Source of the DNA: Chromatiaceae bacterium
Lineage (GTDB): Bacteria > Pseudomonadota > Gammaproteobacteria > Chromatiales > Chromatiaceae
Assembly (NCBI GenBank): GCA_025458165.1
Contig: JALOTB010000010.1
Span: 1-64,000, forward strand
Direction of reading: 5' to 3'
Length of the DNA stretch: 64,000 nt
Both the position numbers and the translations under genes were made by a program. This document shows, one piece after another, positions 1 through 10,561 of the stretch (the first letter of the stretch is position 1; every line of letters begins with the position of its first letter). The notes beneath the pieces were generated by a model that saw nothing but the letters and a program-made list of their open reading frames with translations, was not told where the DNA came from and did no database searches.

Positions 1-1
1 C

Positions 2-178
2 GACCCCACCAAGGTCACCCGCACCGCGCTGCAGAACGCCGCCTCGATCGCCGGGCTGATGATCACCACCGAGGCGATGGTGGCGGAGGAGCCCAAGGAC
101 GAGAAGCACAGCCATGGTGGCGGCGGCGGCATGGGGGGCATGGGCGGTATGGGTGGCATGGGCGACATGGACTACTGA
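2..178 (+). CDS. groEL: 60 kDa chaperonin GroEL, C-terminal end (partial)
   Basis: Only the last 58 residues lie in the window; the gene enters from the left edge in frame 2. The visible part reads from [20 protein letters not shown], the conserved end of the equatorial domain, through [10 protein letters not shown], and closes with the flexible Gly-Gly-Met repeat tail ending GDMDY. The GGM tail is diagnostic of group I chaperonins; it lines the floor of the folding chamber. GroEL forms the 14-mer that folds cytosolic proteins with GroES and ATP. groES is presumably just outside the window. A strong intrinsic terminator follows within about 25 bases. Confidence 0.97.
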   Translation, partial: DPTKVTRTALQNAASIAGLMITTEAMVAEEPKDEKHSHGGGGGMGGMGGMGGMGDMDY

Positions 179-200
179 TCCCACGGCCGGCCGAAATGGC

Positions 201-229
201 AAAGCCCCGCTTCGGCGGGGCTTTTTCTT
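201..229 (+). terminator. Rho-independent terminator after groEL
   Basis: A 10-bp perfect stem (AAAGCCCCGC / GCGGGGCTTT) with a TTCG tetraloop runs into CTTTTTCTTT. It lies 22 bases past the groEL stop. The gat operon converges on it from the other side, and the A-rich left flank could let it also stop that transcript. Confidence 0.92.
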
Positions 230-275
230 TGGGGTGATTGGGCCCTCGGATTGACGGGCAGCCCCGGCGGTCGGT

Positions 276-539
276 CTACCGTTGGTCGTGGGCGGCCACC
301 CGGTCGCGGATCTCCTCGAGGAGCGCGGAGAGCGTCGCGACCTCCTGGCGCGGGATGGCGCGCAGGAAGCGGTGGACGAGCGCGGTCAGCACGGCGTCTT
401 CCCGCCCGGCGGCGACGCGCTTCAAGTGGTTGGCGGCCTCGTCGAGGTCGAGGCCGTCGACTACCGACGGTTGGGCGATGAATGCCTCGGCAAGGCGCTC
501 GAAACGGCTGAAGGTCTGCGGCAGGTCGGTGACGGGCAT
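276..539 (-). CDS. Small conserved-looking protein of unknown function in the gat operon
   Basis: This 87-residue product begins MPVTDLPQTFSRFERLAEAF. It starts 35 bases after the gatB stop on the same strand, so it is probably the last gene of gatC-gatA-gatB. It has no signal peptide or membrane segment. It is mostly charged and predicted helical (LDEAANHLKRV, VHRFLRAIPRQEV, LSALLEEIRDRVAAH). I do not recognise the family. Codon use is similar to the neighbours and the frame is open between two well-defined features, which favours a real gene; a spurious ORF is not excluded in DNA this GC-rich. Confidence 0.6.
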   Translation of the reverse strand: MPVTDLPQTFSRFERLAEAFIAQPSVVDGLDLDEAANHLKRVAAGREDAVLTALVHRFLRAIPRQEVATLSALLEEIRDRVAAHDQR

Positions 540-574
540 CGGCTGATCCTCGGGCGTTGCAATCGCGCGGAAGA

Positions 575-2008
575 TCAGGGTTTGAGCCTCGCTTTCAACA
601 GCTCGTTGACCTGCTGGGGGTTGGCCTTGCCCTTGCTCGCCTTCATCACCTGGCCGACGAAGAAGCCGAAGACCTTATCCTTGCCGCTGCGGTATTGCGC
701 CGCCTGCTCGGGATTGGCGGCGACGATCGCGTCGATGATGCGCTCGATCTCGCCGCTGTCGGTGAGCTGCTTCAATCCGCGGGCAGCGATGACGGCATCC
801 GCGTCGCCCTCGCCGTTCCACATGGCCTCGAACACCTGCTTGGCGAGCTTACCGGAGATGGTGTTGTCGCGGATGCGCGTGATGAGACCGCCGAGCATCT
901 CGGCGCTGACAGGGCTTTCCGTCATCTCGCGGCCGTCGCGATTGAGGGCGGCAGCGAGCTCGCCGTTGACCCAGTTCGCGGCGAGCTTGGCATCTCCTCC
1001 GGCTGCCGCAACCGCCTCGAAGTAGTCGGCCAGCTCACGGTTTGCGGTGAGCAGGCTCGCATCGTACTCGGTGTGCCCGTAGGCCGTCCGGAAGCGCTCG
1101 CGCTTCGCATCGGGCAGCTCGGGCAAGTCCGCAGCCGCCTGCTCGATGAACGCCGTATCGAGCACCAAGGGGAGTAGGTCGGGATCGGGGAAGTAGCGGT
1201 AGTCGTTGGCCTCCTCCTTGGTGCGCATCGAGCGGGTCTCGTCGCGCTCGGGGTCGTAGAGGCGCGTCTCCTGGACGACGCGGCTGCCGGCCTCGATCAG
1301 CTCGATCTGACGCTCGACCTCGAAGGTGATCGCCTTCTCCAGGAAGCGGAATGAGTTGAGGTTCTTGAGCTCGGTGCGGGTCCCGAGGCGTGCCTCGCCC
1401 TCGCGGCGGACCGAGACGTTGGCGTCGACGCGGAAGGACCCTTCCTGCATGTTGCCGTCGCTGATCCCGATCCAGCGCACGATCTGGTGGATCTTGCGGG
1501 CATAGGCGACCGCCTCCTTGGCGGAGCGCATGTCAGGCTCGGAGACGATCTCCAGGAGCGGCGTGCCGGCGCGATTGAGGTCGATGCCGGTGAGTCCGTG
1601 GAAGTCCTCGTGCAGCGACTTGCCCGCGTCCTCCTCCAGATGCGCGCGGGTCACACCGATGGTCTTCAGGCTCCCGTCATCCAGGACGATGGTCACTCGC
1701 CCGCGGCCGACCACGGGCAGCTCGTACTGGCTGATCTGGTAGCCCTTGGGGAGGTCGGGGTAGAAGTAGTTCTTGCGCGCGAAGATCGAGCGCTCCGCGA
1801 TCTCGGCCTCGATCGCCCGGCCGAAGCGCACCGCGAGGACCACGGCCTGGCGGTTGAGCACCGGCAGCACGCCGGGGAGCCCGAGGTCGATGGCGCAGGC
1901 TTGGGTGTTGGGCGCGGCGCCGAAGGTCGTCGGCGCGCCGGAGAAGATCTTCGACCGCGTCGCGAGCTGGGTGTGGATCTCAAGCCCGATGACGGTTTCC
2001 CATGCCAT
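575..2008 (-). CDS. gatB: Asp-tRNA(Asn)/Glu-tRNA(Gln) amidotransferase subunit B
   Basis: GatB (477 residues, normal length) activates the misacylated Glu-tRNA(Gln) or Asp-tRNA(Asn) with ATP, so that ammonia made by GatA can convert it to the amide form. The start [20 protein letters not shown] is the classic GatB opening. The catalytic domain carries [12 protein letters not shown] and the [20 protein letters not shown] signature, and the C-terminal YqeY-like tRNA-binding domain ends [11 protein letters not shown]. It follows gatA by a single base on the same strand, so the two are translationally coupled. A gltX gene lies elsewhere in the window (54.9 kb). A non-discriminating GltX would fit with GatCAB, but that cannot be read from the sequence. 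Confidence 0.98.
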   Translation of the reverse strand: MAWETVIGLEIHTQLATRSKIFSGAPTTFGAAPNTQACAIDLGLPGVLPVLNRQAVVLAVRFGRAIEAEIAERSIFARKNYFYPDLPKGYQISQYELPVVGRGRVTIVLDDGSLKTIGVTRAHLEEDAGKSLHEDFHGLTGIDLNRAGTPLLEIVSEPDMRSAKEAVAYARKIHQIVRWIGISDGNMQEGSFRVDANVSVRREGEARLGTRTELKNLNSFRFLEKAITFEVERQIELIEAGSRVVQETRLYDPERDETRSMRTKEEANDYRYFPDPDLLPLVLDTAFIEQAAADLPELPDAKRERFRTAYGHTEYDASLLTANRELADYFEAVAAAGGDAKLAANWVNGELAAALNRDGREMTESPVSAEMLGGLITRIRDNTISGKLAKQVFEAMWNGEGDADAVIAARGLKQLTDSGEIERIIDAIVAANPEQAAQYRSGKDKVFGFFVGQVMKASKGKANPQQVNELLKARLKP

Positions 2009-2009
2009 A

Positions 2010-3488
2010 TCAGACCTCCGGCGGGGCCGCGAGGTGCCAGTCGGTCGCCTGCTGCAGCCGATGGGCGATGTTGAGCAGGCGGCCTTCCTGGAAGTAATCG
2101 CCGATGATCTGCAGGCCGACGGGCATGCCGTCGACCGGCGCGACGGGGATGGAGATCCCCGGCAGGCCGGCGAGATTGGTGGCGATGGTGTAGATGTCGT
2201 TCAGATACATCGCCACCGGGTCATCCATCTTGGCGCCGAGCGGGAAGGCGGTGGTCGGGCTGGTCGGGCCCATGATGACGTCAACCTGCTCGAAGGCGCG
2301 GCGGAAGTCGTCGCTGATGAGGTGGCGGATCTGCTGGGCCTTGAGGTAGTAGGCGTCGTAGTAGCCGGCGGAAAGGGCATAGGTCCCGATCATGATGCGG
2401 CGCTTGACCTCCGAGCCGAAGCCCTCGGCGCGGCTGCACTTATAGAGGTCTTCCAGGTCGCGTGGGGCCTCGCAGCGGTGGCCGTAGCGCACGCCGTCGA
2501 AGCGGGCAAGGTTGGACGAGCACTCCGCCGGCGCGACCACGTAGTAGACCGGGACCGAGAGCGGGCTGTTGGGCAAGCTGATGTCGATTATGCGCGCGCC
2601 GAGCCGCTCGTACTCGCGGATCGCACCCTGGATCGAGGCCGCGACCCCGGCATCCAGCCCAGCGCCGAAGTACTCCCGGGGCAGGCCGATGCGCAGCCCG
2701 GCGAGGTCGGTCCCAAGCTGGGCGCCGTAGTCAGGGACGGCCTCCTCGGCGCTGGTCGAGTCGCGCGGGTCGAAGCCCGCCATCGCCTGCAACAGGAGTG
2801 CGGCGTCCTCGGCGCTGCGCGTCATGGGGCCCGCCTGATCGAGGCTCGAGGCGAAGGCGATCATTCCCCAGCGCGAGACCCTCCCGTAGGTCGGCTTGAT
2901 GCCCGTGATCCCGCACAGTGCGGCGGGCTGGCGGATCGAGCCGCCGGTGTCGGTACCGGTCGCCGCGGCGCAGAGCCGGGCCGCGACCGCCGCCGCCGAG
3001 CCCCCGGAGGACCCGCCAGGGACGCGGTCGAGGTCCCAGGGGTTCTTCACCGGCCCGTAGAAGCTGGTCTCGTTCGACGACCCCATGGCGAACTCGTCCA
3101 TGTTGGTCTTGCCGAGCACGACGGCGCCAGCGGCGGCGAGGCGCTCGACCGCGGTCGCGTCGTAGGGCGCGATGAAGTTGTCGAGCATGCGTGAGCCGCA
3201 GCTCGTGCGCAGACCGCGGGTGCAGAAGATGTCCTTGTGGGCAATCGGGATCCCGGTGAGCGGTCCGCCCTCGCCACGCGCGAGCCGGGCGTCGGCATGC
3301 GTGGCCGCTGCGAGCGCGGCGTCTGCGGCGACGGTGACGAAGGCGTTGAGCTGGGGGTCGAGCCGCTTGATCCGTTCCAGGTAGTGGTGGGTCAGCTCGA
3401 CACTGGTCAGCTTACCCCCGCGTAGACGCTGGGCCAGCTCAGCAATAGTCAGCTCGTGCAAGGGCTTGGGCTCTATGTGGTAGGCCAT
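2010..3488 (-). CDS. gatA: Asp-tRNA(Asn)/Glu-tRNA(Gln) amidotransferase subunit A
   Basis: GatA (492 residues) is the glutaminase subunit of the GatCAB transamidosome and supplies ammonia to GatB. It is an amidase-signature enzyme. The Ser-cisSer-Lys triad is visible as Lys85 (in IAHKDIF), Ser160 (in GGSSGGS) and Ser184 (in [10 protein letters not shown]), with the normal 75- and 24-residue spacing. The start at [18 protein letters not shown] gives a standard N-terminus. It is the middle gene of gatC-gatA-gatB: 9 bases separate it from gatC, and 1 base from gatB. Confidence 0.98.
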   Translation of the reverse strand: MAYHIEPKPLHELTIAELAQRLRGGKLTSVELTHHYLERIKRLDPQLNAFVTVAADAALAAATHADARLARGEGGPLTGIPIAHKDIFCTRGLRTSCGSRMLDNFIAPYDATAVERLAAAGAVVLGKTNMDEFAMGSSNETSFYGPVKNPWDLDRVPGGSSGGSAAAVAARLCAAATGTDTGGSIRQPAALCGITGIKPTYGRVSRWGMIAFASSLDQAGPMTRSAEDAALLLQAMAGFDPRDSTSAEEAVPDYGAQLGTDLAGLRIGLPREYFGAGLDAGVAASIQGAIREYERLGARIIDISLPNSPLSVPVYYVVAPAECSSNLARFDGVRYGHRCEAPRDLEDLYKCSRAEGFGSEVKRRIMIGTYALSAGYYDAYYLKAQQIRHLISDDFRRAFEQVDVIMGPTSPTTAFPLGAKMDDPVAMYLNDIYTIATNLAGLPGISIPVAPVDGMPVGLQIIGDYFQEGRLLNIAHRLQQATDWHLAAPPEV

Positions 3489-3497
3489 CGCTGATCC

Positions 3498-3785
3498 CTA
3501 CTCGATGACCCGTGGGACCAGATAAAGCCCTTCCTCGGTGAGTGGGGCGATGGACTGGAAGAGCGCACGCTGGTCCGGCTCCGTCGGCTCGTCCGCGCGT
3601 AGGCGTTGCGCCATGTGGAGGGGGTGGGCCATGGGCGTCACCCCGGCCGTGTCGACCGCGCCCATCGCCTCGACCAGGCCGAGGATATTCGACAGATCAA
3701 GCGCGTAGCGCTCCGTCTCCGACTCCGAGAGGGCCAGGCGCGCCAGGTGGGCGATCTTTTCGACATCCGCACGGTCGAGGGACAA
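3498..3785 (-). CDS. gatC: Asp-tRNA(Asn)/Glu-tRNA(Gln) amidotransferase subunit C
   Basis: GatC (95 residues) is the small subunit that clamps GatA to GatB. I place the start at a TTG codon ([20 protein letters not shown]). This gives the usual family length, and a GGAG ribosome-binding sequence sits about 10 bases upstream. The frame stays open further upstream, but that extension has no family resemblance and would run into the divergent mreB promoter region. The [13 protein letters not shown] and [21 protein letters not shown] motifs are typical of GatC. It is the first gene of the leftward gat operon and is transcribed divergently from mreB. Confidence 0.94.
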   Translation of the reverse strand: MSLDRADVEKIAHLARLALSESETERYALDLSNILGLVEAMGAVDTAGVTPMAHPLHMAQRLRADEPTEPDQRALFQSIAPLTEEGLYLVPRVIE

Positions 3786-3870
3786 GGCTGGGGTCTCCGT
3801 AATGGCGGGCAAAGGCGAGAAAATAGCATAATTGCAGCCTGCCGCGGCAAGCCGGGCCCCCCGCGCCGCC

Positions 3871-3899
3871 TTGCCCAGCGAGGGTCGCGTTGCTAGATT
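3871..3899 (+). promoter_or_regulatory. Candidate sigma70 promoter for the mreB operon
   Basis: TTGCCC and TAGATT are separated by 17 bases, about 90 bases upstream of the mreB ATG, in the 206-base divergent region between gatC and mreB. This is the best match there for the rightward direction. It is a consensus match only. Confidence 0.45.
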
Positions 3900-3925
3900 A
3901 CCGCGTCTGATTCTCCGTGATTTGA

Positions 3926-5038
<1,113 letters not shown>

Positions 5039-5078
5039 GGCCGACGGCCTGCGCCGCCGGGCAGCGAGGTAAGCGGTC

Positions 5079-5963
5079 ATCAAACCCCTGTTTGTCCAAG
5101 GACCCTCGCCCGCCTTTCGGGCGCTGTTCGCGGTGCTGCTCGCGATCGGCCTGATCGTCGCCGATCACCGCTACCGCCACCTGGATCTCTTCCGCTCGAC
5201 CTTGTCGGTGGCCGTCTTTCCGCTGCACTACCTGGCGAGCCTGCCCGATACCCTGGGGCGCGCCATGGAGGGGCGCCTTGCGCGGGAGGAGGAGCTGCGC
5301 GAGCGCAACGAGGCCCTGCGCCGGGACAATCTGGTGCTGGCCGCGCGCCTGCAGCAGCTCGAGGCGCTGGAGGCCGAGAACATGCGCCTGCGCGATCTGC
5401 TCGGGTCGGCCTTCAAGCTCGGGGACCGAGTGCTGATCGCCGAGCTGATGTCGGTCGATCTCGACCCCTACCGCCAGCAGGTGCTGATCAACAAGGGGGT
5501 CGGCTCGGGCGTCTACGTCGGCCAGCCGGTGCTCGACGCCAACGCCGTGATGGGCCAGGTGGTGCGGGTCGATCCCTTGTCCGCGACCGTGCTCCTGATC
5601 ACCGACGCCGATCACCTGCTGCCGGTGCAGATCAACCGCAACGGCCTGCGTACCGTCGCCGCCGGCACTGGATACGTGAATCGCCTGGAGCTCCCACACC
5701 TGCCGAACAACGCCGATGTCCAGGTGGGCGATCTGCTGGTGACCTCCGGACTCGGCGGGCATTTCCCGCCCGGCTACCCGGTCGCCCGGGTCACCGAGGT
5801 CCGGCGCGAGTCGGGTAAACCGTTCGCGACCGTGGCGGCAGCGCCGACCGCCCGCCTGGACCGCACCCGTGAGGTCCTGCTCGTCTGGACCCTGCCGACC
5901 GCGCTCCTCAACCAGGCACTGACGGAGCGCTCGGGCGAGCCGGCCACGGAGGCGGCGCCTTGA
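5079..5963 (+). CDS. mreC: Rod shape-determining protein MreC (apparent ATC start)
   Basis: MreC (294 residues with this start) is a bitopic inner-membrane protein that links MreB to PBP2-RodA. The N-terminus IKPLFVQGPSPAFRALFAVL aligns with the family opening MKP.F..GPS (E. coli MreC, from memory), and the first codon here is ATC instead of ATG. A GAGGT sequence lies 8 bases before it, and an in-frame TAA at 5070-5072 rules out any earlier start. The next GTG (5133) would cut into the transmembrane helix and has no good ribosome-binding site. A membrane segment (residues ~17-31) and a coiled coil (REEELRERNEALRRD..., residues ~70-105) precede the periplasmic beta domains. It overlaps mreD by TTGA. 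Confidence 0.93.
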   Translation: MKPLFVQGPSPAFRALFAVLLAIGLIVADHRYRHLDLFRSTLSVAVFPLHYLASLPDTLGRAMEGRLAREEELRERNEALRRDNLVLAARLQQLEALEAENMRLRDLLGSAFKLGDRVLIAELMSVDLDPYRQQVLINKGVGSGVYVGQPVLDANAVMGQVVRVDPLSATVLLITDADHLLPVQINRNGLRTVAAGTGYVNRLELPHLPNNADVQVGDLLVTSGLGGHFPPGYPVARVTEVRRESGKPFATVAAAPTARLDRTREVLLVWTLPTALLNQALTERSGEPATEAAP

Positions 5964-6448
5964 CCGATGCCCCGCCGCGCCGCACCTGGGTGGTCGTTGC
6001 GAGCCTGACCCTCGCGCTGTTCCTCACCATCCTGCCCATGCCGGTCTGGGGACAGGACTTTCGGCCGCAGTGGGTAGCCCTGGTGCTGATCTACTGGTGT
6101 CTTGCCCTGCCCGCCCGCATCGGGGTGTTCTGGGCCTGGGGGGTGGGGCTGGCGCTCGATGTGACCACCGGGACCGTGCTCGGCCAGCACGCGCTCAGCC
6201 TCTCGGTGGTTGCCTGGCTCACGCTCGAGCTGCACCAGCGCATCCGCATCTTTCCCCTGCCGCAGCAGTCGGTCTCGGTGTGGGTCCTGCTGCTGGTGGA
6301 GCGTCTGCTCGCGCTCTGGGTGATGGGGGCAACGGGTCAGCCCACGCCCACGCTCTGGTACTGGATGCCGACCCTCGTCGGCATGCTGCTCTGGCCCTGG
6401 GTGTTCCTCGTGCTGCGCGACCTGCGCCGCCATCTCGGGGTGGCCTGA
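5960..6448 (+). CDS. mreD: Rod shape-determining protein MreD
   Basis: MreD (162 residues) is a polytopic inner-membrane component of the elongasome that works with MreC. It begins at a TTG codon overlapping the mreC stop (TTGA), so its translation is coupled to mreC. Several hydrophobic helices are visible (VVVASLTLALFLTILPMPVW, PQWVALVLIYWCLALP, VWVLLLVERLLALWVMGA). DFRPQWVALVLIYW is the characteristic family motif. The mrdA start lies 9 bases downstream. Confidence 0.96.
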   Translation: MTDAPPRRTWVVVASLTLALFLTILPMPVWGQDFRPQWVALVLIYWCLALPARIGVFWAWGVGLALDVTTGTVLGQHALSLSVVAWLTLELHQRIRIFPLPQQSVSVWVLLLVERLLALWVMGATGQPTPTLWYWMPTLVGMLLWPWVFLVLRDLRRHLGVA

Positions 6449-6457
6449 GTCCCGATC

Positions 6458-8338
6458 ATGGTCGACTCGACCTTCAAGGATCATCGGTCCGAGTCCCGCC
6501 TGTTCGCCTTCCGGGCGGTGATCGCCGGCCTGTTTGTCCTGTGCTGCCTGCTGCTCGTCGTCCACCGGCTGGTGGCGCTGCAGATCCACAGCCACGAGCA
6601 CTTCTCCACCCTGTCCCAGGACAACCGGGTCAAGGTCGAGCCCCTGCCGCCCACCCGCGGGCTCATCTACGACGCCAAGGGCGTGCTGCTGGCGGACAAC
6701 TACGCGACCTTCTCGCTGGAGATCGTGCCCGAGAAGGCCGACGACCTGGATGCGCTGATTGCCGAGCTATCACGGCTGATCCCCGTGACCGACAAGGACC
6801 TCAAGCGTTTCTCGACCCTGCGCCGGCAGCGCCGACACTATGAGGGGATCGCCATCCGCACCAATCTGACCCAGGAGGAGGTCGCCCGCATCGCGGTCAA
6901 CAACCACCGCTTCCCGGGTGCGGGGGTGCGTGCCGAGCTGATGCGCTACTACCCCCTCGGCGAGCACACGGCACACGTCCTCGGCTACGTTGGGCGGATC
7001 AACGAGGACGACCTCCAGCGCATCGACGCCGCCGCCTACCGCGGGACCAACTACATGGGTAAGGGCGGGGTGGAGAAGGCCTACGAGGAGGTCCTGCACG
7101 GGCGCGTCGGCCACCAGCAGGTCGAGGTCAACGCCAAGGGCCGGGTGCTGCGTGTCCTCGACAGCCGGGCCCCGGAGCCGGGGCAGGAGCTGCACCTCTT
7201 CCTCGACATCCGCTTGCAGCAGGACGCGGCCGAGGCCCTGGGTGAGCGTCGCGGCGCCGTGGTGGCGATCGACCCGCGCACGGGCGGGGTGCTCGCGATG
7301 GTCAGTCGCCCGAGCTTCGACCCCAACCTGTTCGTCGAGGGGATCAGCCAGACCGACTACCAGACGCTGCTGCACTCGCCCGACAAGCCCCTCTATGACC
7401 GCGCGATCCGCGGGCAGTATCCGCCCGGCTCCACGGTCAAGCCCTTCGTCGCCCTGGGCGGATTGGCGACCGGGGTGGTGAGCTTCCGCAAGGCCAAATA
7501 CTGCCCGGGCTATTACCAACTGCCGGGCCACGAGCACAAGTACCGCGACTGGAAGCGCGGCGGGCACGGCAGCGTGTCGATGGAGCTGGCGATCGTGCAG
7601 TCGTGCGACGTCTACTTCTACGATCTCGCCAACGACATGGGCTTAGACCGCGTGCACCGCTACCTGGCCGACTTCGGCTTCGGCGCCCCGACCGGGGTGG
7701 ACGTGGCCGGTGAGCTCGGCGGCCTGCTGCCGTCGCGGGAGTGGAAGCGGCGCGCGCGCAACCAGCCCTGGTACCCCGGTGAGACCCTGATCGTCGGCAT
7801 CGGGCAGGGCTACTTCCTGGCCACGCCCCTGCAGCTTGCGGTGGCCACCGCGACCATGGCCGCGCGCGGGCGGTTCATCCAGCCGCGCGTGGTCCGGGCG
7901 ACCCGTGCCCCGGGTACGGATGTCCTCACCCCGACGCCGATCGTCGGTCACCAGGTCGCCGACCACAATCCCCAGGACTGGGACGACGTGATCGGCTCGA
8001 TGACCGCGGTGGTCGAAACCGACCGCGGGACGGCCAAGCGCATCCGCACCCCGGCCTACCGCATCGCCGGCAAGACCGGTACCTCTCAGCTCTTCACCAT
8101 CGGTCAAAAGGAACGCTACCGGGAGGACCAGGTGGACGAGCGGCTGCGCGACCATGCGCTGTTCGTTGCCTTCGCGCCGGCGGAGGACCCGCGGATCGCT
8201 GTGGCGGTGATCGTCGAGAACGGTGGTGGCGGCGGCGCGACTGCCGCGCCGGTCGCGCGTCAGGTGATGGACAGCTATCTGCTCGGGGAGACGCGGATGG
8301 CGGGCGAGCCACCGGGGGGACCGGCCGATGCCCGGTAG
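6458..8338 (+). CDS. mrdA: Peptidoglycan D,D-transpeptidase PBP2
   Basis: PBP2 (626 residues) cross-links new peptidoglycan during lateral elongation, in a complex with the glycosyltransferase RodA. A short cytoplasmic tail and one membrane anchor (residues ~18-42) are followed by the pedestal domain (starting [10 protein letters not shown]) and the transpeptidase domain. The active-site nucleophile is Ser325 in the SxxK motif PPGSTVKPF; a QSCDVYFY segment stands at the SxN position and KTGTS is the third motif. It lies in mreBCD-mrdA-mrdB and overlaps mrdB by 11 bases. Length and motif spacing are normal. Confidence 0.98.
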   Translation: MVDSTFKDHRSESRLFAFRAVIAGLFVLCCLLLVVHRLVALQIHSHEHFSTLSQDNRVKVEPLPPTRGLIYDAKGVLLADNYATFSLEIVPEKADDLDALIAELSRLIPVTDKDLKRFSTLRRQRRHYEGIAIRTNLTQEEVARIAVNNHRFPGAGVRAELMRYYPLGEHTAHVLGYVGRINEDDLQRIDAAAYRGTNYMGKGGVEKAYEEVLHGRVGHQQVEVNAKGRVLRVLDSRAPEPGQELHLFLDIRLQQDAAEALGERRGAVVAIDPRTGGVLAMVSRPSFDPNLFVEGISQTDYQTLLHSPDKPLYDRAIRGQYPPGSTVKPFVALGGLATGVVSFRKAKYCPGYYQLPGHEHKYRDWKRGGHGSVSMELAIVQSCDVYFYDLANDMGLDRVHRYLADFGFGAPTGVDVAGELGGLLPSREWKRRARNQPWYPGETLIVGIGQGYFLATPLQLAVATATMAARGRFIQPRVVRATRAPGTDVLTPTPIVGHQVADHNPQDWDDVIGSMTAVVETDRGTAKRIRTPAYRIAGKTGTSQLFTIGQKERYREDQVDERLRDHALFVAFAPAEDPRIAVAVIVENGGGGGATAAPVARQVMDSYLLGETRMAGEPPGGPADAR

Positions 8339-9461
8339 GTCCGGTCCATCCGCCCTCGCCGAGTCCCGCCGGCCGGGGGTCGGGCTTCTCCCGCGCCTGC
8401 ATGTCGACCTGCCGCTCCTGTTCGGCTTGCTGCTGCTCTGCGGTTACGGCCTGCTGGTGCTCGCGAGCGCGACCGACCAGGACCCCGACAAGCTCGACCG
8501 CCAGCTCATCCGATTCGGGCTCGCTTTCGCCGCGATGCTGCTCGTCGCCCAGGTACCCCCCGTGCAGCTCCGCCGCTGGGCGTTCCCGCTCTACGTCGCC
8601 GGGGTGGCGATGCTAGTCGCCGTCGAGCTGATCGGCGACATCGGCAAGGGGGCACAGCGGTGGCTGGATCTCGGCGTGCTTCGCTTTCAGCCCTCGGAGC
8701 TCGTCAAGCTCGCGGTGCCCATGGCGCTCGCCGCCTTTCTCGCGCGCCGCCCGCTACCCCCGCGCTGGTGGGGTATCCTGGCGGCGGCCCTGATGACCGC
8801 GGTCCCGGTTCTGCTCATTGCCCGCCAGCCGGACCTGGGCACCGCCCTGCTGGTGGCCGGGGGCGGGGCCATGGTGCTGTTCCTCGCCGGTCTGTCCTGG
8901 CGGCTGATCGTGGCGCTCGCGGTCGCCGGGGCGGCCTTTCTGCCGATCCTCTGGCACCTGATGCTGCCCTACCAGCGCCAGCGGGTGCTCACCTTCCTCG
9001 ATCCGGCGAGCGATCCCCTGGGCTCCGGCTACCACATCATCCAGTCGCAGATCGCCATCGGCTCCGGCGGCGTCTATGGCAAGGGCTGGCTGAACGGTAC
9101 CCAGTCGCACCTGGAGTTTCTCCCCGAGCGGTCGACCGATTTCATCTTCGCCGTGCTCGGCGAGGAGCTCGGTCTGCTCGGCATCCTCGCCCTGTTGGCC
9201 ATCTACCTCTTCATCATCCTGCGCGGTCTGGCCATCGCCGCACAGGCGCAAGACGCCTTTGGCCGCCTGCTCGGGGGCGGGGTGACCCTGGTCTTCTTCG
9301 TCTACCTGTTCGTCAACACCGGGATGGTCACCGGCCTGCTCCCGGTGGTTGGGGTGCCCCTGCCGCTGGTGAGCTACGGGGGTACCTCCCTGGTCACCAT
9401 CATGGCCGGATTTGGAATTCTCATGTCGATTCACACCCACCGAAAATTGCTTCCCGCCTAG
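8328..9461 (+). CDS. mrdB: Peptidoglycan glycosyltransferase RodA (SEDS family)
   Basis: RodA (377 residues) polymerises lipid II into glycan strands during cell elongation and is activated by PBP2 and MreC. About ten membrane helices are visible. The SEDS signature loop reads [20 protein letters not shown], followed by [19 protein letters not shown]. The C-terminal motif [12 protein letters not shown] is diagnostic of the RodA/FtsW/SpoVE family. Gene order after PBP2 supports RodA over FtsW. The start overlaps the end of mrdA. Confidence 0.98.
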   Translation: MPGRSGPSALAESRRPGVGLLPRLHVDLPLLFGLLLLCGYGLLVLASATDQDPDKLDRQLIRFGLAFAAMLLVAQVPPVQLRRWAFPLYVAGVAMLVAVELIGDIGKGAQRWLDLGVLRFQPSELVKLAVPMALAAFLARRPLPPRWWGILAAALMTAVPVLLIARQPDLGTALLVAGGGAMVLFLAGLSWRLIVALAVAGAAFLPILWHLMLPYQRQRVLTFLDPASDPLGSGYHIIQSQIAIGSGGVYGKGWLNGTQSHLEFLPERSTDFIFAVLGEELGLLGILALLAIYLFIILRGLAIAAQAQDAFGRLLGGGVTLVFFVYLFVNTGMVTGLLPVVGVPLPLVSYGGTSLVTIMAGFGILMSIHTHRKLLPA

Positions 9462-9521
9462 CTCATTTCGTACCATCCGGCATCTGCCACCGAAAAAACC
9501 AAGCGGCTTTGGGGGTTATTG

Positions 9522-10538
9522 ATGCGGGTGAAGGCGGTCCTGGCCGGGCTCGTGGCGTCGCTCGCGGCAATCGCCGCGCATGGGGATGGGCCCGCCGAGT
9601 ACCGCGCCGGCAGTGAGCGCTTCGCCGCTGAGATGATCCGCAAGCACGGGTTCTCCCGCGCCGAGCTGGCGTCCCTGATGGGCGATGCCGGCTACCGCCA
9701 GGAGGTCATCGACGCCATCCGCAAGCCCTGGGAGGCCAAGCCCTGGTACCAGTACCGGGCACTCTTCCTCACCGATAAGCGCATCGACGGAGGGGCGGCG
9801 TTTTGGCGCGCCAACGCCGATCTGCTCGAGCGGGCCCGGGCCGAGTATGGCGTCCCCCCCGAGATCATCGTCGCGATCATCGGGGTGGAGACCAACTACG
9901 GCGCCAACCTCGGCAAGCACCGAGTGATCGACGCGCTCAGCACCCTGGGTTTCACCTATCCGCCTCGAGCGGATTTTTTTCGCAAGGAGCTGGAGCACTT
10001 CCTGCTCCTGGCTCGCGAGGAATCGCTGCGGTCGACGGCGCTGATGGGCTCGTATGCCGGGGCCATGGGCAAGGCGCAGTTCATCCCGTCAAGCTACCGC
10101 GCCTATGCCGTCGACTTCGACGGTGACGGCCGCCGCGACCTCTGGGTCAGTGACGCCGACGCCATCGGCAGCGTCGCCAATTACTTCCGCCGGCACGGCT
10201 GGCGCCCCGGTGAGCCGGTCGCGGTCCCCGTGGAGCTGCCCTCGCGTCCGCCGGCAGGGCTCTCCGCCGCGGAGGGCAAGCCGAAAAAGCCAGACACCAC
10301 CGTTGGCCGGCTCAAGGCCGCGGGCGTTTCTGGGCTCGACGGGCTCTTGCCCGCCACGCCGACCGGCTTGATTCGACTCGCCGCCCCGCACGACGAGCAT
10401 TGGGCGGGGCTCGACAACTTCTACGCCATCACGAGGTACAACCACAGCAATCTGTACGCCATGGCCGTCTATCAGCTCAGCGGGGAGATCAGGGAGACGT
10501 ACCAGTCCCGAGCCCGGGACACGGCCGCCCGCAACTGA
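9522..10538 (+). CDS. mltB: Lytic murein transglycosylase B
   Basis: MltB (338 residues) cleaves glycan strands to 1,6-anhydromuramyl ends and follows the elongasome genes. The catalytic glutamate is Glu123, in the motif GVETNYGANLG; later family motifs SYAGAMGKAQFIPSSY and NYFRRHGW are intact. The N-terminus (MRVKAVLAGLVASLAAIAAHG) looks like a cleavable signal peptide with no lipobox cysteine. The product should therefore be soluble in the periplasm, unlike the lipoprotein MltB of E. coli. ATG at 9522 is preferred over the adjacent TTG at 9519; a GGGGG run precedes both. Confidence 0.95.
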   Translation: MRVKAVLAGLVASLAAIAAHGDGPAEYRAGSERFAAEMIRKHGFSRAELASLMGDAGYRQEVIDAIRKPWEAKPWYQYRALFLTDKRIDGGAAFWRANADLLERARAEYGVPPEIIVAIIGVETNYGANLGKHRVIDALSTLGFTYPPRADFFRKELEHFLLLAREESLRSTALMGSYAGAMGKAQFIPSSYRAYAVDFDGDGRRDLWVSDADAIGSVANYFRRHGWRPGEPVAVPVELPSRPPAGLSAAEGKPKKPDTTVGRLKAAGVSGLDGLLPATPTGLIRLAAPHDEHWAGLDNFYAITRYNHSNLYAMAVYQLSGEIRETYQSRARDTAARN

Positions 10539-10561
10539 CCCGACCGTATGAGGGGGAGCTA

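Noticed and set aside
121..175. Short tandem GGC/ATG-rich repeat at the left edge
   Set aside because: It encodes the Gly-Gly-Met tail of GroEL and is not an independent DNA repeat.
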